Assembly (NCBI RefSeq): GCF_900141835.1
Contig: NZ_FQZD01000010.1
Span: 86,252-150,251, forward strand
Direction: 5' to 3'
From: Propionispora hippei DSM 15287
Lineage (GTDB): Bacteria; Bacillota; Negativicutes; Propionisporales; Propionisporaceae
Length of the DNA: 64,000 bases
Positions within the stretch are counted from its first letter, which is position 1. Each line of letters starts with the position of its first letter. Of this stretch, positions 50,472-60,384 are shown piece by piece. The position numbers and the translations under genes are program-made. The notes under the pieces were generated by a model. The model searched no databases. It saw nothing but the letters and a program-made list of their open reading frames with translations, and was not told where the DNA came from.

Positions 50472-50906
50472 ATGATTGTTCAACCGTCTATAAATGATTA
50501 TGAAACGTTGATTAATATTTGGGAAAACTCGGTTCGGGCAACGCATGACTTCCTCAAAGAAGAAGACCTGCAATTTTATAAGCCATTAATCTTGAATGAA
50601 TATTTCTACCATGTGAATTTATTTTGTCATAAAGATAACCTTGAAATTACTGGATTTATGGGCATAGCGGATGATAACCTTGAAATGCTGTTTATTAATC
50701 CTGTATCGCGGGGAAAGGGTATAGGTAAAGAATTGTTGATTTATGCAATAGAAAAGCAAGCAGTGAAGCGGGTAGATGTTAATGAGCAGAATGCTCAGGC
50801 TGTTGGCTTTTATAAGCATATGGGATTTTATGTCGTAACCCGTTCTGAATTTGATGGGGCAGGGAAACCTTATCCTATCTTGCACATGGAATTGAATGCG
50901 GTGTAA
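50472..50906 (+). CDS. GNAT-family N-acetyltransferase (YjaB-like)
   Basis: 144-residue acyl-CoA transferase. The pyrophosphate-binding loop is VSRGKGIGKELLIYAI; motif B is VNEQNAQAVGFYKHMGF. The N-terminus IWENSVRATHDFL matches the YjaB-type group. ATG 50472 is chosen with AAGGAG 11 bases upstream; a GTG at 50460 overlaps that site. Substrate unknown. Confidence 0.88.
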   Translation: MIVQPSINDYETLINIWENSVRATHDFLKEEDLQFYKPLILNEYFYHVNLFCHKDNLEITGFMGIADDNLEMLFINPVSRGKGIGKELLIYAIEKQAVKRVDVNEQNAQAVGFYKHMGFYVVTRSEFDGAGKPYPILHMELNAV

Positions 50907-50989
50907 CCGCATCTAGGAGAGGCATCTTTAATCCGAGACTATTTACAAGAATAGCCGGATAAAAAGAGCGGATAGCATACTTGATTACT

Positions 50990-51026
50990 ACCGTCCCTAA
51001 CTGAGAGTTAGGGACGGTCTTTTTTG
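50990..51026 (+). terminator. Terminator after the GNAT gene
   Basis: ACCGTCCCTAACT pairs with AGTTAGGGACGGT followed by CTTTTTTG. A partial GGGGACGGTTCT recurs at about 51086, so this may be a remnant of a REP-like repeat. Confidence 0.75.
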
Positions 51027-51210
51027 TTACAAAGTTGGTCCTTACGCTCTTCGATATGAGTAAGGACAACAAGTTGAAGAATTGGGGACGGTTCTAGGGA
51101 GTCATTCTGTGCTAATAATCCTGTGAATCTTCACAAGGTTTTGAAAGGGAACCTCCCTTTCTGTCCGCAGAGTCGCGGAAAGGGTTATATTTTATAAAGT
51201 GGAATACTTA

Positions 51211-51227
51211 TTTAAATTCAGTTTAAA
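51211..51227 (+). promoter_or_regulatory. Direct repeat TTTAAA-N5-TTTAAA upstream of the response regulator
   Basis: TTTAAATTCAGTTTAAA carries two TTTAAA units 11 bases apart, the helical phasing used by OmpR-family dimers. The same 17 bases occur at 53077-53093 before the flavodoxin-type gene. Confidence 0.7.
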
Positions 51228-51295
51228 TAATAGGTATATATTTTTGGTAAAATTAGATAAGACACAAGTCTCGAGACTTTCAAAAGAGAGGATTC

Positions 51296-51967
51296 ATGAT
51301 GGGAACGATTTTAATAGTAGATGATGACTTGAATATTAGAGAATTGATAAAAGTGTTTTTGAGCAAGGAAGGCTTTGCCGTATATGAGGCTGCCGATGGT
51401 GTGGAAGCTCTGGCAAAGCTTGAAACAGTAAAAGTGGATATGGTTATTCTTGATATCATGATGCCCAACATGGACGGCTGGCAGTTGTGCCGCGAACTGC
51501 GGGAGAGCTATGACATTCCTTTGCTTATGATAACGGCTAAGGGAGAAATCAGTCAAAAAATTAAGGGCTTCGAACTCGGAACGGATGATTACCTTGTTAA
51601 GCCTTTTGATCCTTTGGAATTGATGGTTAGAGTCAAAGCATTATTGAAGCGCTATCAAATTGTAGCATCCCAGATCGTTCAGGTTGGAAAACTGTCGATG
51701 AACCGCAAAACCTATGAAGCAACTGTTGGCAGCGAAAATATAACCCTTCCACTTAAGGAATTCGAGTTGCTATACAAATTAGCCAGCTATCCGGGACGGA
51801 CCATTCCCCGGGAGCAGTTGATCGAGGATATTTGGGGTTATGATTTTGAAGGAAACGAACGGACGCTGGATGTCCATATTAACCGGCTGCGCGAACGTTT
51901 TCCGGAAGAACAGTGTGACTTTACCATCAGGACAATCCGGGGTCTTGGCTATCGTTTGGAGGTGTAA
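51296..51967 (+). CDS. OmpR-family response regulator
   Basis: DNA-binding regulator of 223 residues. Receiver: IVDDD, phospho-Asp in VILDIMMPNMDGW, LVKPFDPLEL. C-terminal winged helix about 130-223: LPLKEFELLYKLASYPGRTI, TLDVHINRLRERF, IRTIRGLGYRLEV. ATG 51296 or 51299 (GAGAGG seven bases before the second). It lies three bases upstream of its sensor kinase. Confidence 0.93.
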   Translation: MMGTILIVDDDLNIRELIKVFLSKEGFAVYEAADGVEALAKLETVKVDMVILDIMMPNMDGWQLCRELRESYDIPLLMITAKGEISQKIKGFELGTDDYLVKPFDPLELMVRVKALLKRYQIVASQIVQVGKLSMNRKTYEATVGSENITLPLKEFELLYKLASYPGRTIPREQLIEDIWGYDFEGNERTLDVHINRLRERFPEEQCDFTIRTIRGLGYRLEV

Positions 51968-51970
51968 ACC

Positions 51971-53014
51971 ATGGACAAAGGAAAAATTCTGGAATTTGTC
52001 TTTCGGGCTGTTCTGCTGCTGGCAGTATACGTAAGCTGCATTGGCGGTGCCTTTTTCTTAACTTCCCATGTATTTACCGTTGCCATAGAGAACCTGTCTC
52101 CTGTATTGATTCAAATCATCAACTCCCTGCTCGGCCTGTTTGGGGCGATCCTGCTTTTTTGCTTATTCCAGATGAAACATGTAGCGCAAATCAAACAAGC
52201 CATGGCCGCAATTACAGTGGCTCTTGAAAAAATTTCACAAGGGGATTTTACAAGCCGCTTACACTTAGGCTTTCGGGTAAATGAAGGGTTTGAAGAGCTG
52301 ATTAAAAACATAAATAAGATGGCATTGGAACTAAACCAGATGGAGAAGATGCGGCAAGATTTCATTTCGAATGTTTCCCATGAGATTCAATCGCCATTAA
52401 CCTCTATCAGGGGGTTTGCTCAGGCTCTGCACAATGATCAATTAAGCGTTGAGGATCGCCTGCGTTTTTTAAATATTATTGAAACCGAAAGCAGGCGGCT
52501 GTCGGAGCTAAGTGACAATATGCTTAAACTGGCTTCGCTTGAGGCGGAAAACAGCCAGATTACACCTGTCGCTTATCGTTTAGATAAACAGATAAAAAAT
52601 ATTATCCTTGCCTGCGAACCCCAGTGGACGCAGAAAAAAATAGAGATGGAAGGATTCCTTGATCAATTGGAAATAACAGCAGATGAAAGCCTGATGAGCC
52701 AGGTATGGATCAATCTTATTCATAATAGTATCAAATTTACTTTCGAGAGTGGGACTGTTCGAGTGGAACTGCAACGGCAAGGTGAAAACGCAGTCTGCCG
52801 AATTTCCGATACAGGCATTGGCCTGACTGAAGAAGACCGGCTTCACATATTTGAGCGCTTCTACAAAGCCGATAAGGCCAGGGAGCGATCCCAGCAGGGC
52901 AACGGATTGGGGCTTTCCATTGTTAAAAAGATCATTGATATGCACCACGGCCATATTAATGTTGAGAGCAGCTTAGGAGCAGGGACAACTTTTACTGTAA
53001 CCTTACCACTTTGA
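51971..53014 (+). CDS. Sensor histidine kinase
   Basis: 347-residue membrane kinase. Two transmembrane helices (about 10-32 and 45-66) with a very short extracytoplasmic loop, a HAMP region (about 67-120), the phospho-histidine in NVSHEIQSPLTSIRGFAQ, and HATPase boxes NLIHNSIKFT, ISDTGIGL, QGNGLGLSIVKKI. The small external loop suggests intramembrane sensing of envelope stress, as with BceS-like kinases; that is inference. Confidence 0.92.
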   Translation: MDKGKILEFVFRAVLLLAVYVSCIGGAFFLTSHVFTVAIENLSPVLIQIINSLLGLFGAILLFCLFQMKHVAQIKQAMAAITVALEKISQGDFTSRLHLGFRVNEGFEELIKNINKMALELNQMEKMRQDFISNVSHEIQSPLTSIRGFAQALHNDQLSVEDRLRFLNIIETESRRLSELSDNMLKLASLEAENSQITPVAYRLDKQIKNIILACEPQWTQKKIEMEGFLDQLEITADESLMSQVWINLIHNSIKFTFESGTVRVELQRQGENAVCRISDTGIGLTEEDRLHIFERFYKADKARERSQQGNGLGLSIVKKIIDMHHGHINVESSLGAGTTFTVTLPL

Positions 53015-53027
53015 TAAGACGAGAATT

Positions 53028-53069
53028 AAAAAGTACAGTTTCGCCGAGGGGGCGAGACTGTACTTTTTT
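53028..53069 (+). terminator. Terminator of the two-component operon
   Basis: AAAAAGTACAGT and TCGCC pair with GGCGA and ACTGTACTTTTTT. Confidence 0.9.
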
Positions 53070-53076
53070 GCTTTAG

Positions 53077-53093
53077 TTTAAATTCAGTTTAAA
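53077..53093 (+). promoter_or_regulatory. Second TTTAAATTCAGTTTAAA box
   Basis: Identical to 51211-51227 and about 165 bases upstream of the flavodoxin-type gene. It ties that gene to the adjacent two-component system as a probable target. Confidence 0.7.
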
Positions 53094-53258
53094 CGGGGAT
53101 GTTATGATTACAGCAGCCCCCAAAAGGCAGCATAATTCCATTCTATTCCCGAGTTTGCTATTACAGGTTAGAATGTATGCATGGCATGGCTGATGAGGGT
53201 AAAGGAAGATTGACTGTCAACTATTTTTGACTAAACATATAGAAGGAAGAGGATTATC

Positions 53259-53903
53259 ATGAAACTCATCGCTTTGTGTGGTAGTGCAAGAAAACACGGC
53301 AATACCGCAAGCATGTTGCACCAAGTCATGGAAGGCGCAAAATCAGTAGGTGCGGAAACTGAATTGATCAATCTCTTTGATTTGAGCTATAAGGGCTGTA
53401 CCGGTTGCTGTGCCTGTAAATTAAAGAATAGTAAATCTTATGGACACTGTGTGGTGGATGATGAACTTAGACCACTCCTCCGGTGTATTGAAGAGTCCGA
53501 TGTCATTGTGCTCGGTTCGCCTGTTTATTATGGAAATCTATCAGGGCAAATGCGTTCATTTACAGACAGATTGCTGTTTCAATATCTTGATTATGGTGGT
53601 ACATCTACAGGCCCTAAACCCAAAAGCTTTAAAACAGCTTTGATTGCTACCATGAATGTTAATGAAGAAATTTATGTTGAAAGAGGGTTTAAGGATACCT
53701 TAACTAATTTTGCGGGAATTATGGGACGCACCTTGGGTAGTTGTGAACTGCTGACGTTAACAAATACTGTTCTATTTGACGATTATTCAAAGTACGTGTA
53801 CCTGATGCCGGATAAAGAAGAAAAAGCTAATCGTGCCGAAAAAATATCGGTCGAGGATCTGCAAAAGGCATTTGATTTAGGGTTCAGACTTATTAAATCA
53901 TAA
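53259..53903 (+). CDS. Flavodoxin-like NAD(P)H:FMN reductase
   Basis: 214-residue flavoprotein of the iron-sulfur-flavoprotein/FMN-reductase type. FMN loop CGSARKHGNTASML; compact cysteines in YKGCTGCCACK that may bind an Fe-S cluster or be redox active; GSPVYYGNLSGQMRSFTDR. ATG 53259 follows GGAAGAGGA. Followed 67 bp later by a related gene, under the TTTAAA box. Confidence 0.87.
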   Translation: MKLIALCGSARKHGNTASMLHQVMEGAKSVGAETELINLFDLSYKGCTGCCACKLKNSKSYGHCVVDDELRPLLRCIEESDVIVLGSPVYYGNLSGQMRSFTDRLLFQYLDYGGTSTGPKPKSFKTALIATMNVNEEIYVERGFKDTLTNFAGIMGRTLGSCELLTLTNTVLFDDYSKYVYLMPDKEEKANRAEKISVEDLQKAFDLGFRLIKS

Positions 53904-53970
53904 TGAATTGATCTTTTACAATCAATGCCAGGCTACAAAATAAACCGTTGATAAGGAGGAAAGAAGAAAG

Positions 53971-54552
53971 ATGTACATTATCGGAATTATCGCAAGTCCG
54001 CGAAAAGCAGGCAATACCGCCTGGATAGTAAACAAAATACTGGAAGGTGCGAAAGAACAGGGGGCCGTAACGCAAGCCTGGTATTTCAGCGATCTTGATA
54101 TCAAACCGTGCCAGGGTTGTTGGGGCTGCCACCAGGGTGATCGGGGCTGTGTTATCAAAGATGATATGCAGAAACTTAATGATGCGATTGATCAGGCCAA
54201 TGCCATTGTTTTCGGCTCGCCGATTTATATGATGCAAATGAGTGCCCAGGCGAAGATACTCACCGATAGGCTGTTTGCGCGATTCTCACCGCGATACTCA
54301 CCGTATTTCAAAGAAGAAAGTGCCGCGCAAAAGAAGCTGATTCTCACGTTTAATCAGGGTAATCCTGATTCCGGCCTGTTCCAGTCGTATATTGATTATA
54401 CGAGACACATGTTTGAGCTGCTGGAATTTGACGTGAAAGAGGTACCTGTCGTTACCGATATGCGAAATGGACCGGCGCAGGAAAGAAAGGATCTGCACAC
54501 TGTCTTGAAGGATATCGGTTCGTCGCTGGTTGCGGAGCGATTCCCGGAATAA
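53971..54552 (+). CDS. Flavodoxin-like NAD(P)H:FMN reductase (second)
   Basis: 193 residues of the same family: IIASPRKAGNTAWIVNKIL, PCQGCWGCHQGDRGC and FGSPIYMMQMSAQAKILTDR. ATG 53971 follows AAGGAGG. It is only distantly similar to its neighbour, so not a recent duplicate. Likely co-transcribed. Confidence 0.87.
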   Translation: MYIIGIIASPRKAGNTAWIVNKILEGAKEQGAVTQAWYFSDLDIKPCQGCWGCHQGDRGCVIKDDMQKLNDAIDQANAIVFGSPIYMMQMSAQAKILTDRLFARFSPRYSPYFKEESAAQKKLILTFNQGNPDSGLFQSYIDYTRHMFELLEFDVKEVPVVTDMRNGPAQERKDLHTVLKDIGSSLVAERFPE

Positions 54553-54711
54553 AAGAAGGGGAAAATCAATGGTGAAATTGGCCTTGCAGGCGTAGAATTA
54601 ATGACGTATAGTGCCGGTACATCGCTTAGTACTGGGCAATTGCGAATCGTATGTCCTAAGATCAAAAAATGGTTACTGTCTTCTGGAGTTTTCACACAGG
54701 CTGATATTTCC

Positions 54712-54995
54712 TTTACAATAATTGGTATTCGTGTTAAAATATAACGAAGTGGGTGTCCTTACAGCAGCTACGGGTTTTTCAGTCTCGCAAGAATGTTGGG
54801 AATTTAGTTTCTGAGATATTTGCAAGTTGTTAACCGGTTTAGACGGTAGTCGTTTTTTGTTTACGTGAGTTGACCGATTTCGATTGTCCGAAAAGAAAGT
54901 TAGTTCCGTTCCACTTAATGGTTTATTCTGTCAAGTGAAGAATGGCTGTAAGGATGCTCGCTTAAAGAAAGAGAAGGGAATTCCTTCTCTTTTTG
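54712..54995 (+). other. Orphan promoter and terminator: possible small RNA
   Basis: TTTACA (54712) - 17 - TAAAAT (54735) forms a good promoter with no credible ORF after it. A palindromic terminator AAAGAGAAGG / CCTTCTCTTT plus T run ends at 54995. A transcript of about 250 nt would result. The flanking 55000-55220 shows nothing else supportable. Confidence 0.4.
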
Positions 54996-55234
54996 ATTAC
55001 GTTTGGCAAGTTTCAAGTATGTGAAGGTCTGAGACAAAAAACGCCCGCTTTGCGGATAGATTGAATACTTAAAGCAAGAGTCGTCTTCGTTCTGTTAAGT
55101 GGGCGGAACATTATTGTCTGGAACTATCTGGAAGTTTGAGGCAAAGTTAATATAAGGAAGGAAAGAAGTGAAGAAAAAGGGGAATGCTATTATCGAATTT
55201 GACCACCATAATAAGTTCCCTGGAAGGAGTAACT

Positions 55235-55405
55235 ATGAAAGATGTAAATGGGATAACCCAAACAACGTCTGAGGAGCCGTCCGATATTCTTGGCGAAGGC
55301 TTGATCGAAGAGAAAAAGAAGAAAAATCTTGATGAAATGATTGAGGATTTGAACAGGGACAATCCGGCGAAAAACCAGAAAAGGAAATACCGGGGTGTTT
55401 TTTAG
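55235..55405 (+). CDS. Small charged hypothetical protein, 56 aa
   Basis: Highly charged, no membrane segment: EKKKKNLDEMIEDLNRDNPA then a basic end. ATG 55235 is five bases after GGAAGGAG, which makes it likely translated. Family not recognised. Confidence 0.5.
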   Translation: MKDVNGITQTTSEEPSDILGEGLIEEKKKKNLDEMIEDLNRDNPAKNQKRKYRGVF

Positions 55406-55496
55406 TTTCTGTAGTTAATTTTCCGGGATGTCTATTTTCAAATAGTCTGTATAAATTCCAATAAATAAATACGTGCTGGTGGGAAGGGGCTAAGTT

Positions 55497-55676
55497 ATGA
55501 CAGGAATAAATGGGTTAAAGACCTATACCCTATCTTCTAGTGAAATTGAAGTACTTCTGTTAACTGATTTTGGCGGAAAACTTCAACCTGTTGACGGTGC
55601 AAAACTGTCCAAACTAAAACAACGGCAGGCTAAGACGGCGGTATACAAAACGAGATTTTCCAAACCAAACACCTAA
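55497..55676 (+). CDS. Small hypothetical protein, 59 aa
   Basis: Starts MTGINGLKTYTLSSSEIE; ends in a basic stretch (LKQRQAKTAVYKTRFSKPNT). ATG 55497 follows GGGAAGGGG. A strong terminator comes directly after. Family not recognised; possibly a small regulatory or nucleic-acid-binding protein. Confidence 0.5.
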   Translation: MTGINGLKTYTLSSSEIEVLLLTDFGGKLQPVDGAKLSKLKQRQAKTAVYKTRFSKPNT

Positions 55677-55714
55677 TGTTATAGTAGTCAATCTGATCGT
55701 AAATCAATTTTGGT

Positions 55715-55747
55715 GAAAGGCCGGACCTTGTCCGGCTTTTTATTTTT
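55715..55747 (+). terminator. Terminator after the small ORFs
   Basis: GCCGGAC-CTT-GTCCGGC followed by TTTTTATTTTT. Confidence 0.88.
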
Positions 55748-55787
55748 CTATAATAATTCAAGGGGCTGTGTATGGACTCTTTTGGGT

Positions 55788-55821
55788 TTATGCCTGCTTT
55801 TCCACATAAAGGCAGGCATAA
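55788..55821 (+). promoter_or_regulatory. Perfect 10-bp hairpin in the RRM gene leader
   Basis: TTATGCCTGC pairs perfectly with GCAGGCATAA around a 14-base loop, about 80 bases before the RRM start codon. It lacks a T run. An autoregulatory RNA-binding site is possible. Confidence 0.4.
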
Positions 55822-55898
55822 GTAATGCCTGAGCTACAGATAATGTGATTAGGTGATTCCATTAGTTATTTTAGCAGAAAAAATGAGGTGTTTTTTTT

Positions 55899-56144
55899 AT
55901 GTCGAAAACTCTTTATGTCGGAAACTTACCTTGGCAAACAACTGAGAATGACCTTGCGGATGTCTTCCGGCAGCATGGCACGGTCATATCCAGTAGAATT
56001 GTTACTGACAGAGACACAGGGAGGGCAAGGGGATTTGGCTTTGTTGAAGTGGACGATGCGGATGCTGAAAAAATGGTAGCGGCAATGAATGATACTGAAG
56101 TAGGCGGACGACGCGTTGTAGTGAATGAAGCCAGGCAGCGATAG
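55899..56144 (+). CDS. RNA-binding protein with a single RRM
   Basis: 81-residue RNA-recognition-motif protein like the cold-induced Rbp proteins of cyanobacteria. RNP2 is LYVGNL; RNP1 is RGFGFVEV; no further domain. Start ATG 55899 after GAGGTG and a T-rich spacer. Free-standing single-RRM proteins are uncommon in Firmicutes. Confidence 0.92.
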   Translation: MSKTLYVGNLPWQTTENDLADVFRQHGTVISSRIVTDRDTGRARGFGFVEVDDADAEKMVAAMNDTEVGGRRVVVNEARQR

Positions 56145-56274
56145 GGCTAATTAGATGTATTTATGCATCATGACTTATAAAATGCTCTTCAATAGCTTGC
56201 TTTCACGCCTAAGAACTGGCTGATCGTGAATAGGTAATAGATCAGCTTCACCATGCAAGTCCGGAAAATGCTGA

Positions 56275-56302
56275 AAAGCCGCTGATTAAGCGGCTTTTTT
56301 GT
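56275..56302 (+). terminator. Terminator after the RRM gene
   Basis: AAAAGCCGCT-GATT-AAGCGGCTTTTTTG. Upstream, GCTGATC/GATCAGC (about 56217-56243) forms a further stem in the 3' region. Confidence 0.9.
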
Positions 56303-56521
56303 TGTTTATAAGACTCTTTGCTCATGCCAGTCCTAAATTGCTTCTCTCGGAAAGGCCGACCGGTTTTTGCAAAACCGGCAATAGCATCAAAACCGAAGTG
56401 GCTAACGGTATCATGCTTCATAAATATATGAATGACAACTTCATTCTACAATTGCATGTTACCACCATCTGATACATAATGGATTTATGACCCAGTATAT
56501 ATGTGAAAGTGAGATTATAAT

Positions 56522-57784
56522 ATGAGCACTACCGATGAGGCCAAAAGTAGATTCAGTAATCCTTTTATAGCGCTAAAACATAAAAATTTCCGATATTATT
56601 GGATAGGGATGTGTGTTTCCCTAATCGGTACCTGGATGCAAAATATAGCGCAACCATGGTTAGCCTACACTTTAACTAATTCACCGTTTCTGTTAAGTTT
56701 AATTGGAATACTTCAATTTACTCCAATGCTGTTACTGGCCTTGCTTGCAGGTGTTGTTGTAGATAAATTTCCCAAAAAGAAGATTTTAATATTTACTCAA
56801 TCTGCTTCACTGGTTATTACGTTAATACTTGCCATTTTAGTCTGGACAGGGAAAATCCAATACTGGCATATCTTGCTTATGGCTACCGCCCTGGGAATTG
56901 TTAATACGATTGATATGCCGTCGCGGCAGGCACTGGTTATAGAGCTTGTAGGTAAGGAAGATTTAATGAATGGAATTGCATTAAATTCTATGGCCTTTAA
57001 TTTGGCAAGAATTATCGGTCCTGCAGTTGCGGGACTGGTTATGGGATATGTTGGTCTGGCGGCGTGTTTTTTTATAAATTCCATTAGCTTTGCAGCAGTC
57101 TTGGCAAGTTTGTATCTTATTAAATTAAAGCCGGCAGTAATAAAGTCTCAAAATAATTCTAATGTGTGGGAAGAAATCAAAGATGGCCTTACCTACATTT
57201 ATCATAACGATAGTCTTTTATATACGATCATCATCTTGACTATAGTCGGTACGTTTGCTCCGAATTTTAATGTCCTCGTTCCTGTTTTTGCCAAGGATGT
57301 ACTGCATCAAAATGAGGCAGGCTTTGGCATTCTTATGTCCTTTTTGGGAGCGGGATCATTTTTGGGTGCCATGTTCATCGCTACCTTAAGTAAATCGGGG
57401 CCTAAAAAATTTATTATTTATGGTGTACCCTTTATTATAGCTATGGCGTTAATTATTACTGGTTATATTGATGTTTACTTATTGACCGGACTTTCTCTGG
57501 CCGTTACGGGCTTCTTTTTTATTATGTTTACTTCCAGTGCAAATTCAACGTTGCAGCTTAATTCAAGTAATGAATACCGCGGCAGAGTCATGAGTGTATA
57601 CACGTTGGTCTTTGCCGGAACCACACCGTTTGGGAATTTTTACGCCGGATTATTTGCGGAGCATTTTAATGCAAGAGTAGGTTTTGCGGCTTGCGGTATG
57701 ATCATCATTGTGCTTATGATTCTTTTATATGTATGTATATGGGGAAAAAGGCTTTTTTTGCCGGAGCGATTTAACCGGCAGTAA
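56522..57784 (+). CDS. MFS exporter (EntS-like)
   Basis: 420-residue transporter with 12 predicted helices of the MFS_3/EntS group, which export siderophores or macrolides. MSTTDEAKSRF precedes ALKHKNFRYYWIGMCVSLIGTWMQ; motif A-like GVVVDKFPKKK; MPSRQALVIELV; later YRGRVMSVYTL. ATG 56522 has only a weak GTGAGAT site. Substrate unknown; the leader 56303-56521 holds GACCGGTTTT/AAAACCGG pairing but no identified riboswitch. Confidence 0.88.
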   Translation: MSTTDEAKSRFSNPFIALKHKNFRYYWIGMCVSLIGTWMQNIAQPWLAYTLTNSPFLLSLIGILQFTPMLLLALLAGVVVDKFPKKKILIFTQSASLVITLILAILVWTGKIQYWHILLMATALGIVNTIDMPSRQALVIELVGKEDLMNGIALNSMAFNLARIIGPAVAGLVMGYVGLAACFFINSISFAAVLASLYLIKLKPAVIKSQNNSNVWEEIKDGLTYIYHNDSLLYTIIILTIVGTFAPNFNVLVPVFAKDVLHQNEAGFGILMSFLGAGSFLGAMFIATLSKSGPKKFIIYGVPFIIAMALIITGYIDVYLLTGLSLAVTGFFFIMFTSSANSTLQLNSSNEYRGRVMSVYTLVFAGTTPFGNFYAGLFAEHFNARVGFAACGMIIIVLMILLYVCIWGKRLFLPERFNRQ

Positions 57785-57865
57785 GAAAGCGGGAATGACC
57801 GTAATGTGATATAATGGTGCTCGTAAAAGCGTTGGCAATAATTTACATGAGAAGAGGAGTGTTTA

Positions 57866-58576
57866 ATGATAAAGGTAGGGATTATTGGAGACTTCGATGA
57901 AGCTAAGCCTTCCCATGAAGCTACTAATAAAGCGTTACAGCATTGTGCTAAATATTTACACCTAGACTTGGAATGTAAGTGGTTACCGACGATAACGTTA
58001 GAAGGGGACATTAAAAAAGATATTTGTGACTTTGATGCATTTTGGTGTGCGCCCGGAAGCCCCTATCGTAGTTTTAAAGGAGCAATAAACGCAATACGTT
58101 TTGCAAGAGAAAATAATTATCCTTTTATCGGTACTTGTGGCGGTTTTCAGCATGCAATTATGGAATATGCGCAAAATGTATTGGGGATGGCCGAAGTCAA
58201 TCATGAAGAATATAATCCAGACGCCTCCACTTTTTTTATTTCAGCTCTATCTTGCTCACTTTTAGAAACAACAAGGAAAATATACTTAAAGGAAGGAACT
58301 AAAAGCCAAGAAATTTATGGGCAAACTGAAATTGAGGAGCGATACAACTGTAATTTTGGACTGAATGGTTGTTTTCAAGATACTTTTGATAAAAGTGGCC
58401 TTCATGTGGCAGGTGTCGATAGCAATGGTGAAGTCAGAATTTTTGAATTGTCCCCCCATAGATTTTATGTTGCAACACTGTTTCAGCCGCAGCTTAGTTC
58501 AACGCCTGAAACCCCTCATAAATTAATTGTAGAATATCTACTGGAAACTCAGAAATTTCATAATGAGCACAAGTAA
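57866..58576 (+). CDS. CTP synthase C-terminal-like glutamine amidotransferase
   Basis: 236-residue protein resembling the class I glutaminase domain of PyrG, without the synthetase domain. The nucleophile motif is present (GTCGGFQHAIMEYAQNV), but the usual HPE that completes the triad reads QPQ (ATLFQPQLSS). Members of this family, some with selenocysteine at the nucleophile, have no settled function. ATG 57866 follows AGAGGAG. Confidence 0.8.
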   Translation: MIKVGIIGDFDEAKPSHEATNKALQHCAKYLHLDLECKWLPTITLEGDIKKDICDFDAFWCAPGSPYRSFKGAINAIRFARENNYPFIGTCGGFQHAIMEYAQNVLGMAEVNHEEYNPDASTFFISALSCSLLETTRKIYLKEGTKSQEIYGQTEIEERYNCNFGLNGCFQDTFDKSGLHVAGVDSNGEVRIFELSPHRFYVATLFQPQLSSTPETPHKLIVEYLLETQKFHNEHK

Positions 58577-58582
58577 AAGGCA

Positions 58583-58620
58583 GCCAGCAAACTATTTTAG
58601 GGAGTATGCTGGCGCTTTGT
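58583..58620 (+). terminator. Terminator-like hairpin after the amidotransferase-like gene
   Basis: GCCAGCA pairs with TGCTGGC followed by GCTTTGTTT. The 285 bases beyond, to gdhA, show no other site. Confidence 0.55.
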
Positions 58621-58890
58621 TTCAATACAGGTAGGCTTATATCATATGTTCTGGAATGACATTTGAACGGAAAGGAACTTTGGACTGAGAGCAAGGAACT
58701 AAATTAGTCAAATATCATATTGTGAAATAGAATAAGGTATTTGTCTGGCTGCGAGTATATTACTGGACAAAGCCTTCATGTGTGTGTATAGTATACATTG
58801 ATTACATTTTGCCCTTTTACACAGAAAAAGTAGTCAAGCAGTATCCCCGAGTATGTATGCGTTTTAGCGGACAGCAATATAACAATATGA

Positions 58891-60258
<1,368 letters not shown>

Positions 60259-60274
60259 GGTTAAGACGGTGAAG

Positions 60275-60299
60275 ACCCGGGCAGATGCCCGGGTTTTTT
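60275..60299 (+). terminator. Terminator after gdhA
   Basis: ACCCGGGC-AGAT-GCCCGGGT followed by TTTTT. Confidence 0.93.
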
Positions 60300-60384
60300 A
60301 AATAGTCAATTTATAGACAGGATTTTATGATATAACAAAGAAGTGCTATAAGACAAAGAATTTCTTTCATGGAGATAGAGAACA

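Noticed and set aside
56327..56420. Possible riboswitch before the MFS exporter
   Set aside because: There is pairing (CCGGTTTT/AAAACCGG and GCAT...ATGC), but I could not match it to c-di-GMP, cobalamin, TPP or other known aptamer consensus sequences.
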